Assembly: GCA_030323885.1 (NCBI GenBank)
Contig: CM059186.1
Coordinates: 27,885,005 to 27,949,004, forward strand
Source: Branchipolynoe longqiensis
Taxonomy: Eukaryota > Annelida > Polychaeta > Phyllodocida > Polynoidae
Length of the DNA stretch: 64,000 nt
Direction: 5' to 3'
Shown here piece after piece: positions 1 to 11,431 of the stretch (positions are counted from its first letter, which is position 1; each line of letters starts with the position of its first letter). The notes under the pieces were generated by a model. The model did not search any database and was not told where the DNA came from. It saw only the letters and a list, made by a program, of their open reading frames with translations. Position numbers and translations under genes: made by a program.

Positions 1-180
1 AGTAGAAGAAAAAGCGAGAGGTGTGAACTGGACGGGAACAGGAGGAGTGACTCCAGAGATGTCAGGAAGTGGCGAGGAAACAGAAGTCAGTGGGCGCCAC
101 AGGTGTAGGCCCGAGATGCCAGGGGGTGGATGATGGAGGAGCCTGGGAGTGAATCAAATGCAACGCGAGCATTACAACCA

Positions 181-336
181 ATTCTGCATTCATGCATACC
201 TTGTTGGTTTTATTGGGGAACGCTGGGACAGAGCGTCTGATCCATCTATTGATGTCTGTGGTTGGCATCCTCTGCATCCTCTCCTGTTATAGTCGCATAA
301 GTGCCATTAGGCTGTGACATCCGGGGGTTGCTTAGC
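181..336. repeat. Dispersed repeat, copy 1 of a direct pair
   Basis: This segment is repeated in the same orientation at 568-698. Both copies start with ATTCTGCAT, share GATCCATCTATTGATGTCTG and end near GACATCCGG followed by GGTTGCTT. Copy 1 has extra bases after GGGGAACG and around the CATCCTCTGCATCCTCTCC stretch. No terminal inverted repeat or coding capacity is visible, so the class is unknown. Confidence 0.7.
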
Positions 337-567
337 AACAAGTTAACATACTTTTCGCCTACTGCATGGCTTCCATGTAAATTTAAAAGAAAGAAAATAA
401 GAGAAGAAAAGGGAAAGAAATGCCCTAAAATGAGTTGAGAATAAATATAAACATATAAAGAAAAGGCAAAAGCAGTTAATGTTAGGTATGGGGTTTGACA
501 CCCAAGAACCTTTCAGACAATTATTGGCGCGTTTGCATTGGAGGCTACTTCCCTATTGTATAAGATA

Positions 568-698
568 ATTCTGCATTTATGCAGGCCTTGGTGGTTTTAC
601 TGGGGAACGTCTGATCCATCTATTGATGTCTGGGGTCGGGAAACCTCTCTGGTTATGGTCGCATAAGGGCCATTAGGCTGACATCCGGTGGTTGCTTC
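568..698. repeat. Dispersed repeat, copy 2 of a direct pair
   Basis: Second copy of the 181-336 repeat, in direct orientation about 390 bp downstream. It is slightly shorter and runs straight into a GA-rich tract. Confidence 0.7.
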
Positions 699-905
699 GG
701 AGAGAGGAAGAGAGACACTTTGGAAGAGAAATGGAGGTAGATGCAACGAGGGAGAGAGGGTGAGAGAGGGAGACAGAGTAAGAGAGATGGGAGGAGGGAA
801 AGACGAAGAGAGGGACAGAGAGACAGAGAGACAGAGGGCAAGGTATATGAAAAGGGACAGGGAGAGCCAAAGAGGGAGAAACAAAGATGGAGAGAGGGAG
901 AACAA
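696..905. repeat. GA-rich microsatellite tract
   Basis: Interrupted (GA)n/(GAGA)n purine-rich DNA with motifs such as GAGAGAGGGAGACAGAG. Open frames here on either strand (Arg/Glu-rich or Ser/Leu/Pro-rich) follow from base composition and are not credible genes. Confidence 0.85.
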
Positions 906-1028
906 GCAGTATATATCCAGGTATAGCAGTGTAATAAACGAAAGACATAATTTCTTTTCTGCTCTATTCGGCATTAACAAAGGCATTTGCTAGCGCAGCA
1001 GTGTTCTGTTGACTTAAGGCTGTGTAAT

Positions 1029-1290
1029 CATAGACTTTCCCTTGTGGTTCGTTCCCTTGTTCTGTGTTTGCTTGTGACCTTGTGACGCACCATGCAGACA
1101 ATGAACATGTTTATTCTCTATGTTCCCGGTCAGTACGTCACATGTGCCATGCACAAGGCTATACGGTCCCTGGGTCGAACCTCTTGGAATGGCCACTAAG
1201 CAAAACACAGGTTCATTGTCTGTGTGGTGCATCACAATGTCACAAGCGAACATGGAACAAGGGAACATGCCACAAGGGAACAATCTATGG
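1029..1290. mobile_element. Fold-back (MITE-like) element
   Basis: The arm at 1029-1108 is complementary to the arm at 1209-1290, with scattered mismatches, around a loop of about 100 bp. Matching words include GTTCATTGTCTG, TCACAAG and ACAAGGGAAC. The outer ends read CATAGACTTTCCC and its approximate complement. No target duplication could be fixed, so calling it a MITE is inference from the inverted-repeat structure. Confidence 0.6.
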
Positions 1291-1624
1291 ATACATGGCC
1301 TCAAGTCAACGTGCTGACAAAAGAATATATTCAGCAGAAAAAAAAAAAATTTACCCCCTCTTGTCTCAGGACCACACAACAAAGAGAGCTTCCTCTGGCA
1401 GTATGTATTCATGAGGGGTGGTGGTACACTGGTAGCCCTACGCCTCAGGCGTTCCCCTTCTTTCAATATATTCCACCTGGGATGGTGTCCCCTTAATAAA
1501 AATCGAACCAATCTCGGGGCGGAATCTGCGAACAGACATCGGCTCCCGGCGCGCCTGACGTCTTAGTTCCCCCGGCCTAATGGCCTGTTGCCCCGGCAAA
1601 CAAATTGCAGGCCGCTGCCCGGGC

Positions 1625-1855
1625 CCCGCTGACCGCCTGAGGGGGGAGTGGGAGGGGGGAATGGGAAGGGAGGGGAGGTGGCAGGAGAGGGAAGGGGGAA
1701 GGGGGGGAGGGGGGGAGGGGGGAGAAGGAAAGGGGGGGGGGAGAGACAAGGGAGTGAGAAGGGGCCGGGGAGAGGGGTACGGGGACGGGGTAGGGAGGGG
1801 GAAGGGAGAAGGGAGGGTGTGTAAGGGGGCGGGAGGATGTGGTGGGAAGACCAAG
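1625..1855. repeat. G-rich polypurine tract
   Basis: Dense GGGAGG/GGGGAAGG runs on the plus strand, with G-quadruplex potential. The Pro/Ser-rich minus-strand open frames are composition artefacts. Confidence 0.8.
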
Positions 1856-1924
1856 GTTGTGTCTGCAAGGGTCTCACATCAGGGCTATAACAGAGACGGG
1901 GTCCGGGTGTAATGGGGGAAGGGT

Positions 1925-2775
1925 GGGGTTGGGGAGTTGGGTGAGTGAGTGGGAGTTGGGGGTTGGGGGTTGCAGGTGGCGGGTGGGGAGTGGATGGTGA
2001 GTGGTTGGTGAATTGGTAGTGAGTTTATGGTGAGTGGTTGGGTGGTGAGTTGATGGTGAATGGGTGGTGAGTTGATGGTGAGTGGGTGGTTAGTTGATGG
2101 TGAGTTGATGGTGAGTTGATGATGAGTTGATGGTGAGTTGATGGTGAGTTGATGGCGAGTTGATGGTGAGTTGAATGCGAGTGGATGGTGAGTGGTTGGG
2201 TGGTGAGTTGATGGCGAGTGGATGGTGAGTTGATGGTGAGTTGATGGCGAGTTGATGGTGAGTTGATGGCAAGTGGATGGTGAGTGCTTGGGTGCTGAGT
2301 TGATGGCGAGTGGATGGTGAGTTGATGGTAAGTTGATGGTGGGCGGTTGGGTGGTGAGTTGATGCTGAATTGATGGTGAGTTGATGATGAGTTGATGCTG
2401 AGTGGTTGGATGGTGAGTTGATGGTGAATTGATGGTGAATTGATGCTGAGTTGATGCTGAGTGGTTGGGTGGTGAGTTGATGCTGAGTTGATGGTGAGTG
2501 GTTGGGTGGTGAGTTGATGGTGAATTGATGGTGAGTTGATGGGGAGTGGTTGGGTGGTGAGTTGGTGGTGAGTTGATGGTGAGTAGTTGATGGCGAGTGG
2601 ATGGTGAGCGGTTGGGTGGTGAGTTGATGGTGAGTTGATGGTGAGTGGTTGGGTGGTGAGTTGATGGTGAATTGATGGTGAGTTGATGGGGAGTGGTTGG
2701 GTGGTGAGTTCGTGGTGAGTTGATGGAGAGTTGATGGTGAGTGGTTGGGTGGTGGGTTGGTGGTGAGTTGGTGAG
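1925..2775. repeat. Minisatellite, 11-bp unit GAGTTGATGGT
   Basis: A tandem array of the 11-bp unit GAGTTGATGGT with variants (GATGGC, GATGAT, GATGCT, GTGGATGGT), interspersed with a 15-bp block GAGTGGTTGGGTGGT. Almost no stop codons can form on the minus strand, so two minus-strand frames stay open for about 1 kb and would encode Ser/Thr/His/Asn/Pro repeats. Openness in several frames and the absence of any domain argue against a gene. Confidence 0.9.
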
Positions 2776-3009
2776 AGGGGCTGCAGGACGTAAAGGAACA
2801 CGTGCGAAGTGTGAAAGCAACGAGTGTTTATGCCCGGGTGCAAGGCGGGCGTCGAGTTGATGAGCGCAGAGAGTGACCGAGGAGGGCGCCGTGGCAGGGG
2901 GTCGATTATTCCCGCCCAAATGACCACCGCACACACCTATATGTCCTGGAGCCCCGCCGCTATAATCTCGCGAAATGTTCGACAGAATGGCGGTGACACG
3001 GATGACTGA

Positions 3010-4500
3010 TCGCAAGGGACGTGGAGGGATGGATTAGGGGAGAGGGGAGGAGGGAGGGGGGAGGAGGAGAATATGGGAAGAGGAGAGGCGAGGACGAGAG
3101 GTGAGAAGGAGGGCAGGTGAAGAGATGGAGTTGGGGAGAGGGGGAGGGTTTAGTGGGACACAGAATGGGAAGTGAGGGCGGATGATGTGAGGCGATGGGA
3201 GGCCGGACATGGGACTTAGTGGAGCACATGAGGTGGGGGAGGAAGGGAGGAGGGGGAGGGAGGAATGAGGAAGGGAGGGAGGGGATGAGGGGAGGAAAGG
3301 GAGGAGAGGAGGCGGAGAGGAGGAGGGAGAGGGGGGAGAGGGAGGGGAGGAGGGGAGGAGAGGAAGAGGGGGAGGATGGAGGAGGGGAGGAGGGAGGAGG
3401 GGAGGAGGGGAGGAGGGAAGGAGAGGAGGAGGGCGGAGGGAGGAGGGGAGGAGGGGGGAGGGAGGGGAGGAGGGGAGGAGGGAGGAGGGAGGAAGGAGAG
3501 GGGAGGAGGGGAGGAGGGGAGGAGGGAGGGGGCTAGAAAGGAACTTAGTAAGAACGGAGCAAAAAGGTGACGGCAGGAGGAGGGGAAGACGAAAGGAGGG
3601 GGGAGGGCTAGAAGGGTGACATAGTGGGCATATGAGTAGAAGACTGGAGGAGGAAGGAGGGGGTGGGGAAGAGGATGGAAGGGGAAGGGTTAGTGGAGTC
3701 CAGGCGGGGAAGAAGGGGATCGGAGGAGAGGAGAAGGGGAGGTGACGAAGAGAAGTTCGGGGTAGAAGGGAGATTTAATGGAGCACCTGTGGGGAAGATA
3801 GGAAGAGGGGAGGAGGGGAAGGAAATCCACAGGGGGAGCTAGTAGGACCGAGGATGGAAAAGGGGAGGAGAAGAGATGCGGAGGAGGCTGGGACAGAATG
3901 AAGGCCTAGAGGTTGGAAAAGGGGGCCACGGAAAGTTTGGGGGAAGGGAGGCAGGGGAGAGAACGGAAGGGAGGAGGGAGGAGGGGAAGGGGGGAGGAGG
4001 CGGAGGATTGGAGGAAGGGGAGGAGGAGAGAGGGAGGAGGGGAAGAAAGGAGAAGGGAGGAGGAGGGAAGGGAGGAGGGGAGGAGGAGGGAGGGGGAGGA
4101 AGGGTGAAGGGAGGGCAGGGGAGGAGGGGAGGAGCGGAGGAGGGGAAGGAGGGGAGGAAAGGAGTAGGGGACGAGGGGGAGGGGGAGGAGCGGTAGAGGG
4201 GAGGAGGGGAGGAGGGAAGGAGGAAGGAGGGGAGGGGGAGGGGAGGACGGGAGGAGAGAAGGAGGAGAGGAGGGGAGGAAGCGAGGAGGAGAGGAGGGGA
4301 GGGGGGAGGAAGGGTGAAGGGGGTGGGGGGAGGAGGGGAGGAGGGGAGGAGGGTAGGAGTGGAGGGGAAGGGAGGAGTGGAGGGGAAGGGAGGAAGGGAG
4401 GAGGGGAGGAGCGGAGGGGGAAGGGGGAGGTGGATAGGTAGAGGGAAGGAGATGAAAAAAGGAGGAGGGAGGAAGGAAGCATGGCAGTGAGGACATGAGG
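3010..4500. repeat. Long polypurine (GGA/GGGA-rich) tract
   Basis: About 1.5 kb in which the plus strand is overwhelmingly purine, built from GAGGAGGGGAGGAGGG-type words. Short mixed-sequence interruptions fall near 3170-3230, 3540-3640 and 3770-3920. Such tracts are known to adopt triplex or G-quadruplex structures. All overlapping open frames are compositional. Confidence 0.9.
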
Positions 4501-4984
4501 AAAGGGGAGCAGAGGCTGGGAGGTGGAGAGGAGGAGGAGGGGAGGTGGAGAGGTGAGGGCGGAGAAGTGTCAGCAGTGGGTACAGGAGGACGGTGCGTGA
4601 ATAATTTACGCCTTTATGTGTGTTTGGAGCTGCGAGGCGGTGGGTGGGTAACTGGAATATATGTTGAGTGTGCACAGTGGGGGGGGGGGGAGGTGAAGGT
4701 GTAGTTATTATGGGCGCCGTGAGGGCGACATCGGGGGGACTGGTGGAGGATGGGGAGGGGAGCCGCGTGGCAAGTAGCCGACATTCATTTATGAGTGCGC
4801 ATGTGCAGTGTGGGTGTGGCAGGGGCCGGTGACTGGGGGAAAAGGAGGGTGAATCACTGACGTGTTTGGCAGGGGGAGGTCAACGGCGAGGTCAGTGGGA
4901 AGGTCGGTGGGGAGGTCAGTGGGAATGTGTGATAGGAAGCCTGGGTTATGAGGGTAGCAGTTGGACATCAAGGGGGCATGGTGG

Positions 4985-5720
4985 TGCTATGTGAATGTGT
5001 AATTAACAATATGCGCACCATATATACCATATATACTATATATAGTAAAATACCATATATAGTATATATTGCATATATAGCATGTGAAGTATGTTTAGTA
5101 TATATATGATATATATAGTACGCATAGTATGTATGGTATTCGTATTGTCATATTATATATACTCTGTATATACCATATATACTATATATAATATGTATCC
5201 TATATATAACATGTATAATATGATATGTTATATATACTATGTGTATTATATATACTATATATAATGTATGATATCAATAATATGCATAGTATGTATACTA
5301 TATACACTATATGTACAAAAGATGTTATGTATCCTATCTACACAATACATACAATACATACTATATATAAGATATATATATATACTATGCATTGGGTATG
5401 CTGCATATGTAATGCATATATAATATATATATTATTTATCTTCTAGAATACTAGATATTATATATTGTTCTATGTACTGCTTGCAATGCATTCGATATGT
5501 TATATATACTAATATAATAAAATCCTACATATTCTAAAATACCATGCATTGTATGCATCCTATATATATACTATATATGCTATATAACTATATATTATAT
5601 GTACTATATTATATATACTATAATTACTACTAGGTATGCTATATTAGCTTCATACACTACATACCCTATATGCGCTATATACACTATATATATTGCCTAT
5701 CCCACAAGTACCATCTATGC
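4985..5720. repeat. AT-rich cryptic repeat (TATATACTATATA words)
   Basis: Degenerate alternation of ATATATACTATATA-type words with occasional GC interruptions. The right edge, CACTATATATATTGCC then CCACAAGTACCAT, recurs at 6222-6285, so the edge lies in a duplicated segment. No coding sequence is supported. Confidence 0.8.
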
Positions 5721-6460
5721 TAAGTAAACAGATATTTTTGAGCGAATGGCCGTTCCTTGCGGCCGTTCGATCAACCCACAGCGAGGTGGCGCCATCATCG
5801 CTCGCTCTCACAGAGAAGCAAATGACTGCTAGCTCGTGGCTGGCCAATATAACAATATAACAACAATAATAAATGCATACACCTCTCTCCGATATCTATA
5901 TTAGCATAATACATTAAACGACACATATTCTATATTATATAATCTATAAATACCATGTATGCGATATATAAGCTTGTTCTTTTTGGTAAATGATCATTTT
6001 ATTCAGTGAATAAAGGTAATTTTTCAGCACCGAGGCATTGGTCTTACGGCCATATTATGTTACATTAATTCACGTTTATAATAGTCTAAAATCAACAAGA
6101 GTTTGATCCAAATACAGAAAGAAGAAAAAAGAAGAATAGTGCCGTTACCCAACATCATTGAGAGAGAACAGGGTGTACATTTTATATTGTCAGTGTCATG
6201 GTTAGGGTAACTTTGTATATACTATATACACTGTATACACTATAAATAAATATATATATATTATCTATACCACAAGTACCATTTATGCCATAAAAACCCA
6301 ACTGTGCAGCCTATTTGATGGCAGTGTTGACAGACAGAAAGGTAGGGCAGGTGGTATTGAGTGCGTTCTGCTGTGGAGGACTGAGAAGAAGGGCCTGAAG
6401 AGGCATCACAATGGGAGTCAAGCTGCCGGGACTATTGACCCGCCCTGGTCCGTAAGCGCG
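5721..6460. other. No recognisable gene
   Basis: Mixed AT-rich sequence with no open frame, RNA gene or transposon terminus that I can support. It contains the 6222-6285 copy of the short AT-rich repeat also at 5670-5722. Confidence 0.5.
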
Positions 6461-6463
6461 CCG

Positions 6464-6592
6464 ACAAGCCCCGGGTGAGTGGGTTGTAAGAGAAATGACA
6501 GGAAGCTGAATGGGCGCGGCAACCAGCATCGGGCGGCCCACCACGGCCTTGTAGCACACGTGGGAACAGCGGCCCGGGGTGCATCTGCCAGT
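6464..6592. repeat. Dispersed 125-bp repeat, copy 1
   Basis: The segment from CCCCGGGTGAGTGGG to GCGGCCCGGGGTGCATCTGCC is repeated with about nine-tenths identity, same orientation, at 10554-10683. Shared blocks include GGTTGTAAG, AAATGACAGGAAGCTGAATG and GTAGCACACGTGGGAAC. Class unknown. Confidence 0.75.
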
Positions 6593-6594
6593 GG

Positions 6595-6790
6595 TGGGTG
6601 GGGTTGGTGGGGAGGGTGGGGAGGGTGGGGAGGGGGACTGGGCTGGGTGGAGAGGGGGATGGGGAGGGGTGGGATGGGAACGGGCCGAGTGGGAGGGGAG
6701 GGGACGGGGCCGGGTGGGGAGGGGGACCAGAGCCAGGTTGGAGAGGGAGACGAGAGGGGGGTGGGAGGGGGACGGGGCCGGGGCCGTGTG
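6595..6790. repeat. G-rich minisatellite
   Basis: Repeats of GGGTGGGGAGG and related words with many runs of three or more G on the plus strand. G-quadruplex formation is plausible by inference. Confidence 0.8.
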
Positions 6791-6901
6791 GGGAAGGCCC
6801 TCCCCACTGGCGATAACTCCCGGGGATCACCCAAGCTGGGTGCCGGCGTGGCCCCGGTGATCAATTCCACTGGAGGAGTTGATCAATGGCCATACTATAC
6901 A

Positions 6902-6931
6902 CGGCGGCGGCGGCGGCGGCGGTGGTGGTGG
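6902..6931. repeat. (CGG)n/(TGG)n trinucleotide repeat
   Basis: A short run of CGG triplets followed by GGT/TGG triplets. No gene context is visible. Confidence 0.8.
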
Positions 6932-7265
6932 CCATATCAGTCACCGCACCGGTGGGCACTAGGCCACCGGCCCGTGGCCTGCCATGCCCCGCACTGCCCC
7001 CTGGTGAGGGCGCGTGTCGAGCCAAGCAGGCTGCCCCAGGGGGGCTTTGCTGCCGACGCAGACCCGAGCAACAAGCGCGCCGAGGGTGACGTCACAATGC
7101 GCGACTTCGGGGGCCGCCATTGCACTCTCCTAATTAAAAATCCGCGAAGCTCAAATCTGATTATTTTTCAGACATAGCAATGATACGGTGGAAACGATGG
7201 TTCTCGTTCGGGACGAGATCACGGACTGAAAAAGACCTCTTGCTGCCTAGGTGTTGGCAGTGGGG

Positions 7266-7370
7266 CAATGGGGTACTATCATGATCATAATCATCAATAT
7301 TATTATCATCATCATAACTATTAACATCACCGTCGCTATATAGTATTAGTATCATCACTACTATCATCAT
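7266..7370. repeat. (ATC/ATT)n triplet-rich tract
   Basis: Short triplet-rich stretch (ATCATAATCATCAATATT-type words) directly upstream of the A-rich tail of the minus-strand SINE-B copy. Confidence 0.7.
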
Positions 7371-7693
7371 TTTGTTGTTGTTTTTTTGTTGTTGAAGATT
7401 TATACTGCCTACCATGGATAAGCCTGACTAGGCTTGTTTTCACCATTAGAGAGTTTGTCGATAGAAAGCCTGAGCCTACACTTTTACCGACCCAAGGGAT
7501 TTTTAACCTTCCACACCACATAAACATCGTATGAGAGCAACTGGCCTTTGATGACGCTGTAAGTTATACACAGTGGTGGAAATCCAAATTGGCAGAGATG
7601 GGGGCATGGGGAATCGAACCACCAACCTTCAGATTAGGAGTCCGACCTAGAAAAAAGTCAGACACTCTAACCACTCTGCCACAGAGAACACCA
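7371..7693 (-). mobile_element. SINE-B, tRNA-headed SINE, copy 1
   Basis: Read on the minus strand the element begins GGTGTTCTCTGTGGCAGAG with a tRNA-like head. An A box (TGGCAGAGTGGTTAGAG) and a B box (GGTTCGATTCC) match the pol III internal promoter consensus. A body of about 230 bp follows, ending in an (AAC)n tail, seen here as GTTGTTG runs. A second copy with the same head, body and tail lies at 35626-35943. The His/Ile-rich plus-strand frame starting inside it is not a gene. Confidence 0.85.
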
Positions 7694-8265
7694 CAATCGT
7701 ATCATAACCACTACTGTCACCACTACTGTCACCACTACTATTATCAACATCATCATCACTATTATCATCATTATCACTATTATCATCATCGTCACTACTA
7801 TCATCATCATCATCATAATCATATTCACTACTGTCATCAGTACTGTCACCACTACCACCGCACTATCATCATCAGCATCATCATCACTATTATCATCATA
7901 ATCATCACTATTATCACCATCATCACTACCATAATCATCTACACCATCATCACTAGTATCATCACTACTATTATCAACATCATGGTCACTACTGTCATCA
8001 CTACTGTCATCACTACTGTCACCATTACTATCATCATTATGACCATCATCACTAGTATCATCACTACTATTATCAGCATCATAGTCTGTACTGTCATCAT
8101 TACTGCCATCACTACTGTCATCACTACTGTCACCATTACTATCATCATCATCACCAGTATCATCATCACTACCATCAGATGTACCATCATCACTCGTATC
8201 ATCATCATCACTACTATCCTCACCAGCATCATCATCACTACTGTCATCTTCAGCAGTACAATCAG
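7694..8265. repeat. (ATC/ACT)n triplet-rich array
   Basis: About 570 bp of CATCATCACTATTATCATC-like triplets with longer recurring blocks such as CACTACTGTCATCACTACTG. The Ile/Thr/His open frame on the plus strand follows from the triplet period. Confidence 0.85.
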
Positions 8266-8809
8266 AGGATACCTATGGAATGCGGGTTTGGCGGATTACT
8301 GCGGGTTAGTAGCAGGGAAGTGGACCCCATGAGATTGCGGACATTGAGGATTACTTAGGGATGCTGCTGGTATGATGCATTGCGCCATCATCGATTATGT
8401 AATGTCAGCTGTAATCCCACTGTGGTAAGATAGAGGGATTGGTGCTAATCCTACGTTATGTCAACGTCAACGCTCTATACTCAGCTGAGGCTTATTTTAT
8501 GCTGAAATCGTGGTATGGCATTATTAAAAAGAGGATAACAAGACCAGCCACTCCCAGAACAAGGTCACTGGAATCGTTATCAAATAAGGATAATGTTACA
8601 GGCTAGTGTAGTTTTAAGCGCCTATTTCTCTGAGGGTTATCATGGGCAGCCTAGAGTCTGTTGGCCTCTGGAGTTAAGATATATGAGACTGTCTGAAGAG
8701 ATGCTAAGCAATATGGGACAAAACTTTGTCCATTGTAAACAATATATCATTTCAGGAGTTTGTCAGCACTAATATAATGCCTCTTCTCAGTGAAAAGATA
8801 TTTTGTCAG

Positions 8810-9146
8810 GGTGGCAGAATGAGTTGAGCGTCAGTCTCCTAGTTTGGGAGATCGGGGGATCCAAACCTTTCATGGGTTCGAAGGCTGGTCAAGTCAAACC
8901 AATGACTTAAAAATTGATACTTGTTGCTTTCTAGCCAGGCGCTCGGCATTATTAGGATAGGCCAATGACTGGTTGGCTCAGTGTCAGGATAATGTGACTG
9001 AGTGGGATATCTGGTTATGGTGCCGGTAGCCTGATTTCCCAGTGTGGCAGGACTATAAAGTCACCATGGGTGTGCTCTGTCACAAGTCGGTACTCGTCCT
9101 GAAATGACCTTAGATGTTGCTAGGACGTAAAACAACAAACAAAAAC
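8810..9146 (+). mobile_element. SINE-A copy (head type 2)
   Basis: SINE-A is the commonest element in the window. It has a tRNA-like head, then GAGTCAAACCAATGACTTA, then a body including TCAGGATAATGTGACTGAG and CAGCACTATAAAGT, then a conserved 3' end (GTCCTGATATGACCTTAGA, GTTGCTAGGACGTAAAAC) and an (AACAA)n tail. This copy is nearly full length with a diverged head. Retrotransposition by a partner LINE is inferred from the tail and from target duplications at other copies. Confidence 0.85.
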
Positions 9147-9495
9147 CAGATATTTTGCAATGCTGACACTCACAAAGCTTGACTGGATTCTAGTATTAAA
9201 TATGAATGAAGCTTCTTCAACCTCATTGGTTACTATATCTATTTAGTATATGGGTCATTCTTTAAAACTGGGCACGAAAGTGTGACATGGAAACTAAAAG
9301 TGAAAACCTTCCAACTAATAGCAAAGATCCTTCGAAATAATAGCCTACTCAATGTCCTATGAAGGTTTGCATGTTTTGCATATGTCAGAGTTGAAAGAAA
9401 TTAGTTTCACTTTTTGAATTAGATCAAATTGAGCAATACATCACTCGTGTAACATGAAAATCAAAGACACATCCAGAACCTCATTTTAATATATA
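9147..9495. other. No recognisable gene
   Basis: AT-rich unique-looking sequence. I see no open frame, promoter or repeat that I can support. Confidence 0.5.
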
Positions 9496-9497
9496 CA

Positions 9498-9700
9498 ACA
9501 TATGTTCACACATGTGGGGTTAAACTGGTTTAGTTAAACCGGTTTAAGTTATCCACCTCACAAACTGGTTTACATGAAGCAAACTAGTTGAGTCGACTTA
9601 GCACAAACCCGATTTAGTGCAGCATTCACACACACTTTTTAAACTGGATTAGTTAAACTGGTTTAGTTAAACCGGCTTTATGTGTATGTATGAACGGGGC
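9498..9700. mobile_element. Short inverted-repeat MITE
   Basis: The left end (GTTCACACATGTGGGG then TTAAACTGGTTTAG) is complementary to the right end (TAAACCGGC then TTATGTGTATGTATGAAC). The word AAACTGGTTTAGTTAAACC is itself nearly palindromic and occurs at both ends. No reliable target duplication was found. Confidence 0.6.
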
Positions 9701-10059
9701 TATTTCAAACAAGATTGGATAAATTACTGTTAAGCTGACAAGGTTATGACTTACAAGAAAGAAGTTGAAAAATAAGTTGAAAAAAGGTTTGTCTACATGT
9801 ATGGTGTCAATGTGTAAATTTTCACATTTTCACTCTCGCACAAAATCGTACAATTTTAATTTTGATATCTTTCGTGGGATAAATTCAATACATGTAGAAC
9901 TGCTAACGTACCTAATAGACAGAGGCTACAATAATTATTTGACTTGCTATCAATAAAACAAAGACTTAATTATCAGCATCGTAATGTGGAGACCAAATAT
10001 GTGGTGGCCAGTTTTGGAGAATAACCCATATATGTATTACATAATTCATTTGTCGCAAT

Positions 10060-10420
10060 GTTAGCATTGTGTTTAATTCAGTGGGAATGACACACCTCCT
10101 CCCCATGCCAGGCTGCTGTGCTTTGGACTCAACTTCGGGTGGACGGACGAGTCCATTTTCCATCACTCCAAATTGACCAGCAGACTTTCACATCACACCT
10201 CTCCCAGACCAAAGCGAGTCGGCGACTTTCTCTTCACTTGCCGACGAGCCAGCTATGCCCACACATCCACTACTCCTTACCATGTTTTCTTTTCCGCCCA
10301 CCCATCCTACTACAACTTGCGTTAATTCTCTAGGGCTGGGCCCTGGCGCTTCTGTCCACGTGGAAATAAACTTGTTTTAACTTCACTATATTGTTGAGTC
10401 ATTCCTTTCCGAATGATGAG
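10060..10420 (+). other. Unclassified segment with poly(A) signal
   Basis: Non-repetitive sequence with an AATAAA hexamer at about 10366 in a context (GGAAATAAACTTGTTTTAAC) resembling an LTR or 3' UTR end. No upstream coding frame is convincing. An LTR fragment or a host transcript end are both possible. Confidence 0.25.
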
Positions 10421-10553
10421 AATATAAACAACAAAGGTTATTTATATTATTCACTATTTCAGCGAATCTACCCTCCTGACACCGCCTTGAGTAATTTGCC
10501 TGTACTACCACTAACTAATAATATTTGTTTTGAATAAATAGTCTGCATACCCT

Positions 10554-10683
10554 CACACCCCGGGTGAGTGGGTTGTAAGGGAAATGACAGGAAGCTGAAT
10601 GGGCACGGCAACCAGCGTCGGGCGGCCCACCACGACCTTGTAGCACACGTGGGAACGGCGGCCCGGGGTATATCTGCCGGGGG
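10554..10683. repeat. Dispersed 125-bp repeat, copy 2
   Basis: Direct-orientation copy of 6464-6592. Sequence outside the shared block differs, so the unit boundaries are well placed. Confidence 0.75.
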
Positions 10684-11099
10684 TTGGTGTGCTTTGTGCC
10701 GGGGAGGATGGAGATGGTGGCCATAAATAATGAGACAAGTCAGACTGAGTGGGAAGCCCTCCAGGTGGCGGTACTAGTACAGATAATCGGAACGGAACAA
10801 ACGAAGTGAAATAGATAGTTGATATAAGCTAGAAAATAGTGGTGAAATAATAAAATAAAATAAAATATGGAATTCTTTTCTAGGCATATTCACATAATAA
10901 ATTACATAGCCCATATATATCAGCATCATTAACATTACACTCTGCCGATATAGAAAAGCTCTGGCGATTGTTTGGGGGATTTTCTCTCTTTTTGAGGTGG
11001 AGGGGGGCTTGCCCTTTGACTAATTGCGAAATCTCAAACCCCTTTTCCCACGCTTCCTGTAACCGATGCGATTCCTTCCCTGCCTCAAGTCACAGAATG

Positions 11100-11431
11100 A
11101 TACTACATTGCTCACGGACACAGCTGACTCAGAGGCATGAGTGGGTTAATCAAGGCTTTTATTCGGATTGGAGGTGGTCAGTGGTCAGTGCGGGTGTTTG
11201 GAGAAGACTGACCAGCTTCAGTGGCTCCGGAAGACCCCAGGATAGTGCCTGGCCATGATGGCTGGTAGGAGTTGTTATATAGGCTGGAGGGGGGAAGATG
11301 GCTTCCCCCCTCCCCCCCTCATCACTCACTCCCCCCCCCCCCGCCACCACCACAGTAGTGGCAGGGGGGGAGGGCTTCGGCCTTGAGCCTGCCATGTCCA
11401 GCAATGACACGGAATGAGCAACCTCGCTCAT
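11100..11431 (-). mobile_element. Possible solo LTR
   Basis: On the minus strand a TATA-like CCTATATAAC (about 11272-11281) is followed roughly 115 bp later by GAATAAAAGCC (about 11154-11164). TATA then a close AATAAA is typical of the U3-R part of LTRs. The minus-strand 5' edge could be TGAATGAGCGAGG at 11431. No second LTR, primer-binding site or target duplication was recognised, so this is tentative. Confidence 0.3.

Noticed and set aside
1885..3015. Long minus-strand frames (376 and 303 codons) rich in Ser, Thr, His, Asn and Pro
   Set aside because: They follow the 11-bp minisatellite, are open in two frames at once and show no domain or start context.
3775..4675. Ser/Pro/Leu-rich minus-strand frames up to 278 codons
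   Set aside because: Direct consequence of the polypurine tract; several overlapping frames are open together.
7589..8332. 247-codon His/Ile/Thr-rich frame
   Set aside because: Starts inside a SINE-B head and runs through an (ATC)n array; triplet repeats keep it open.
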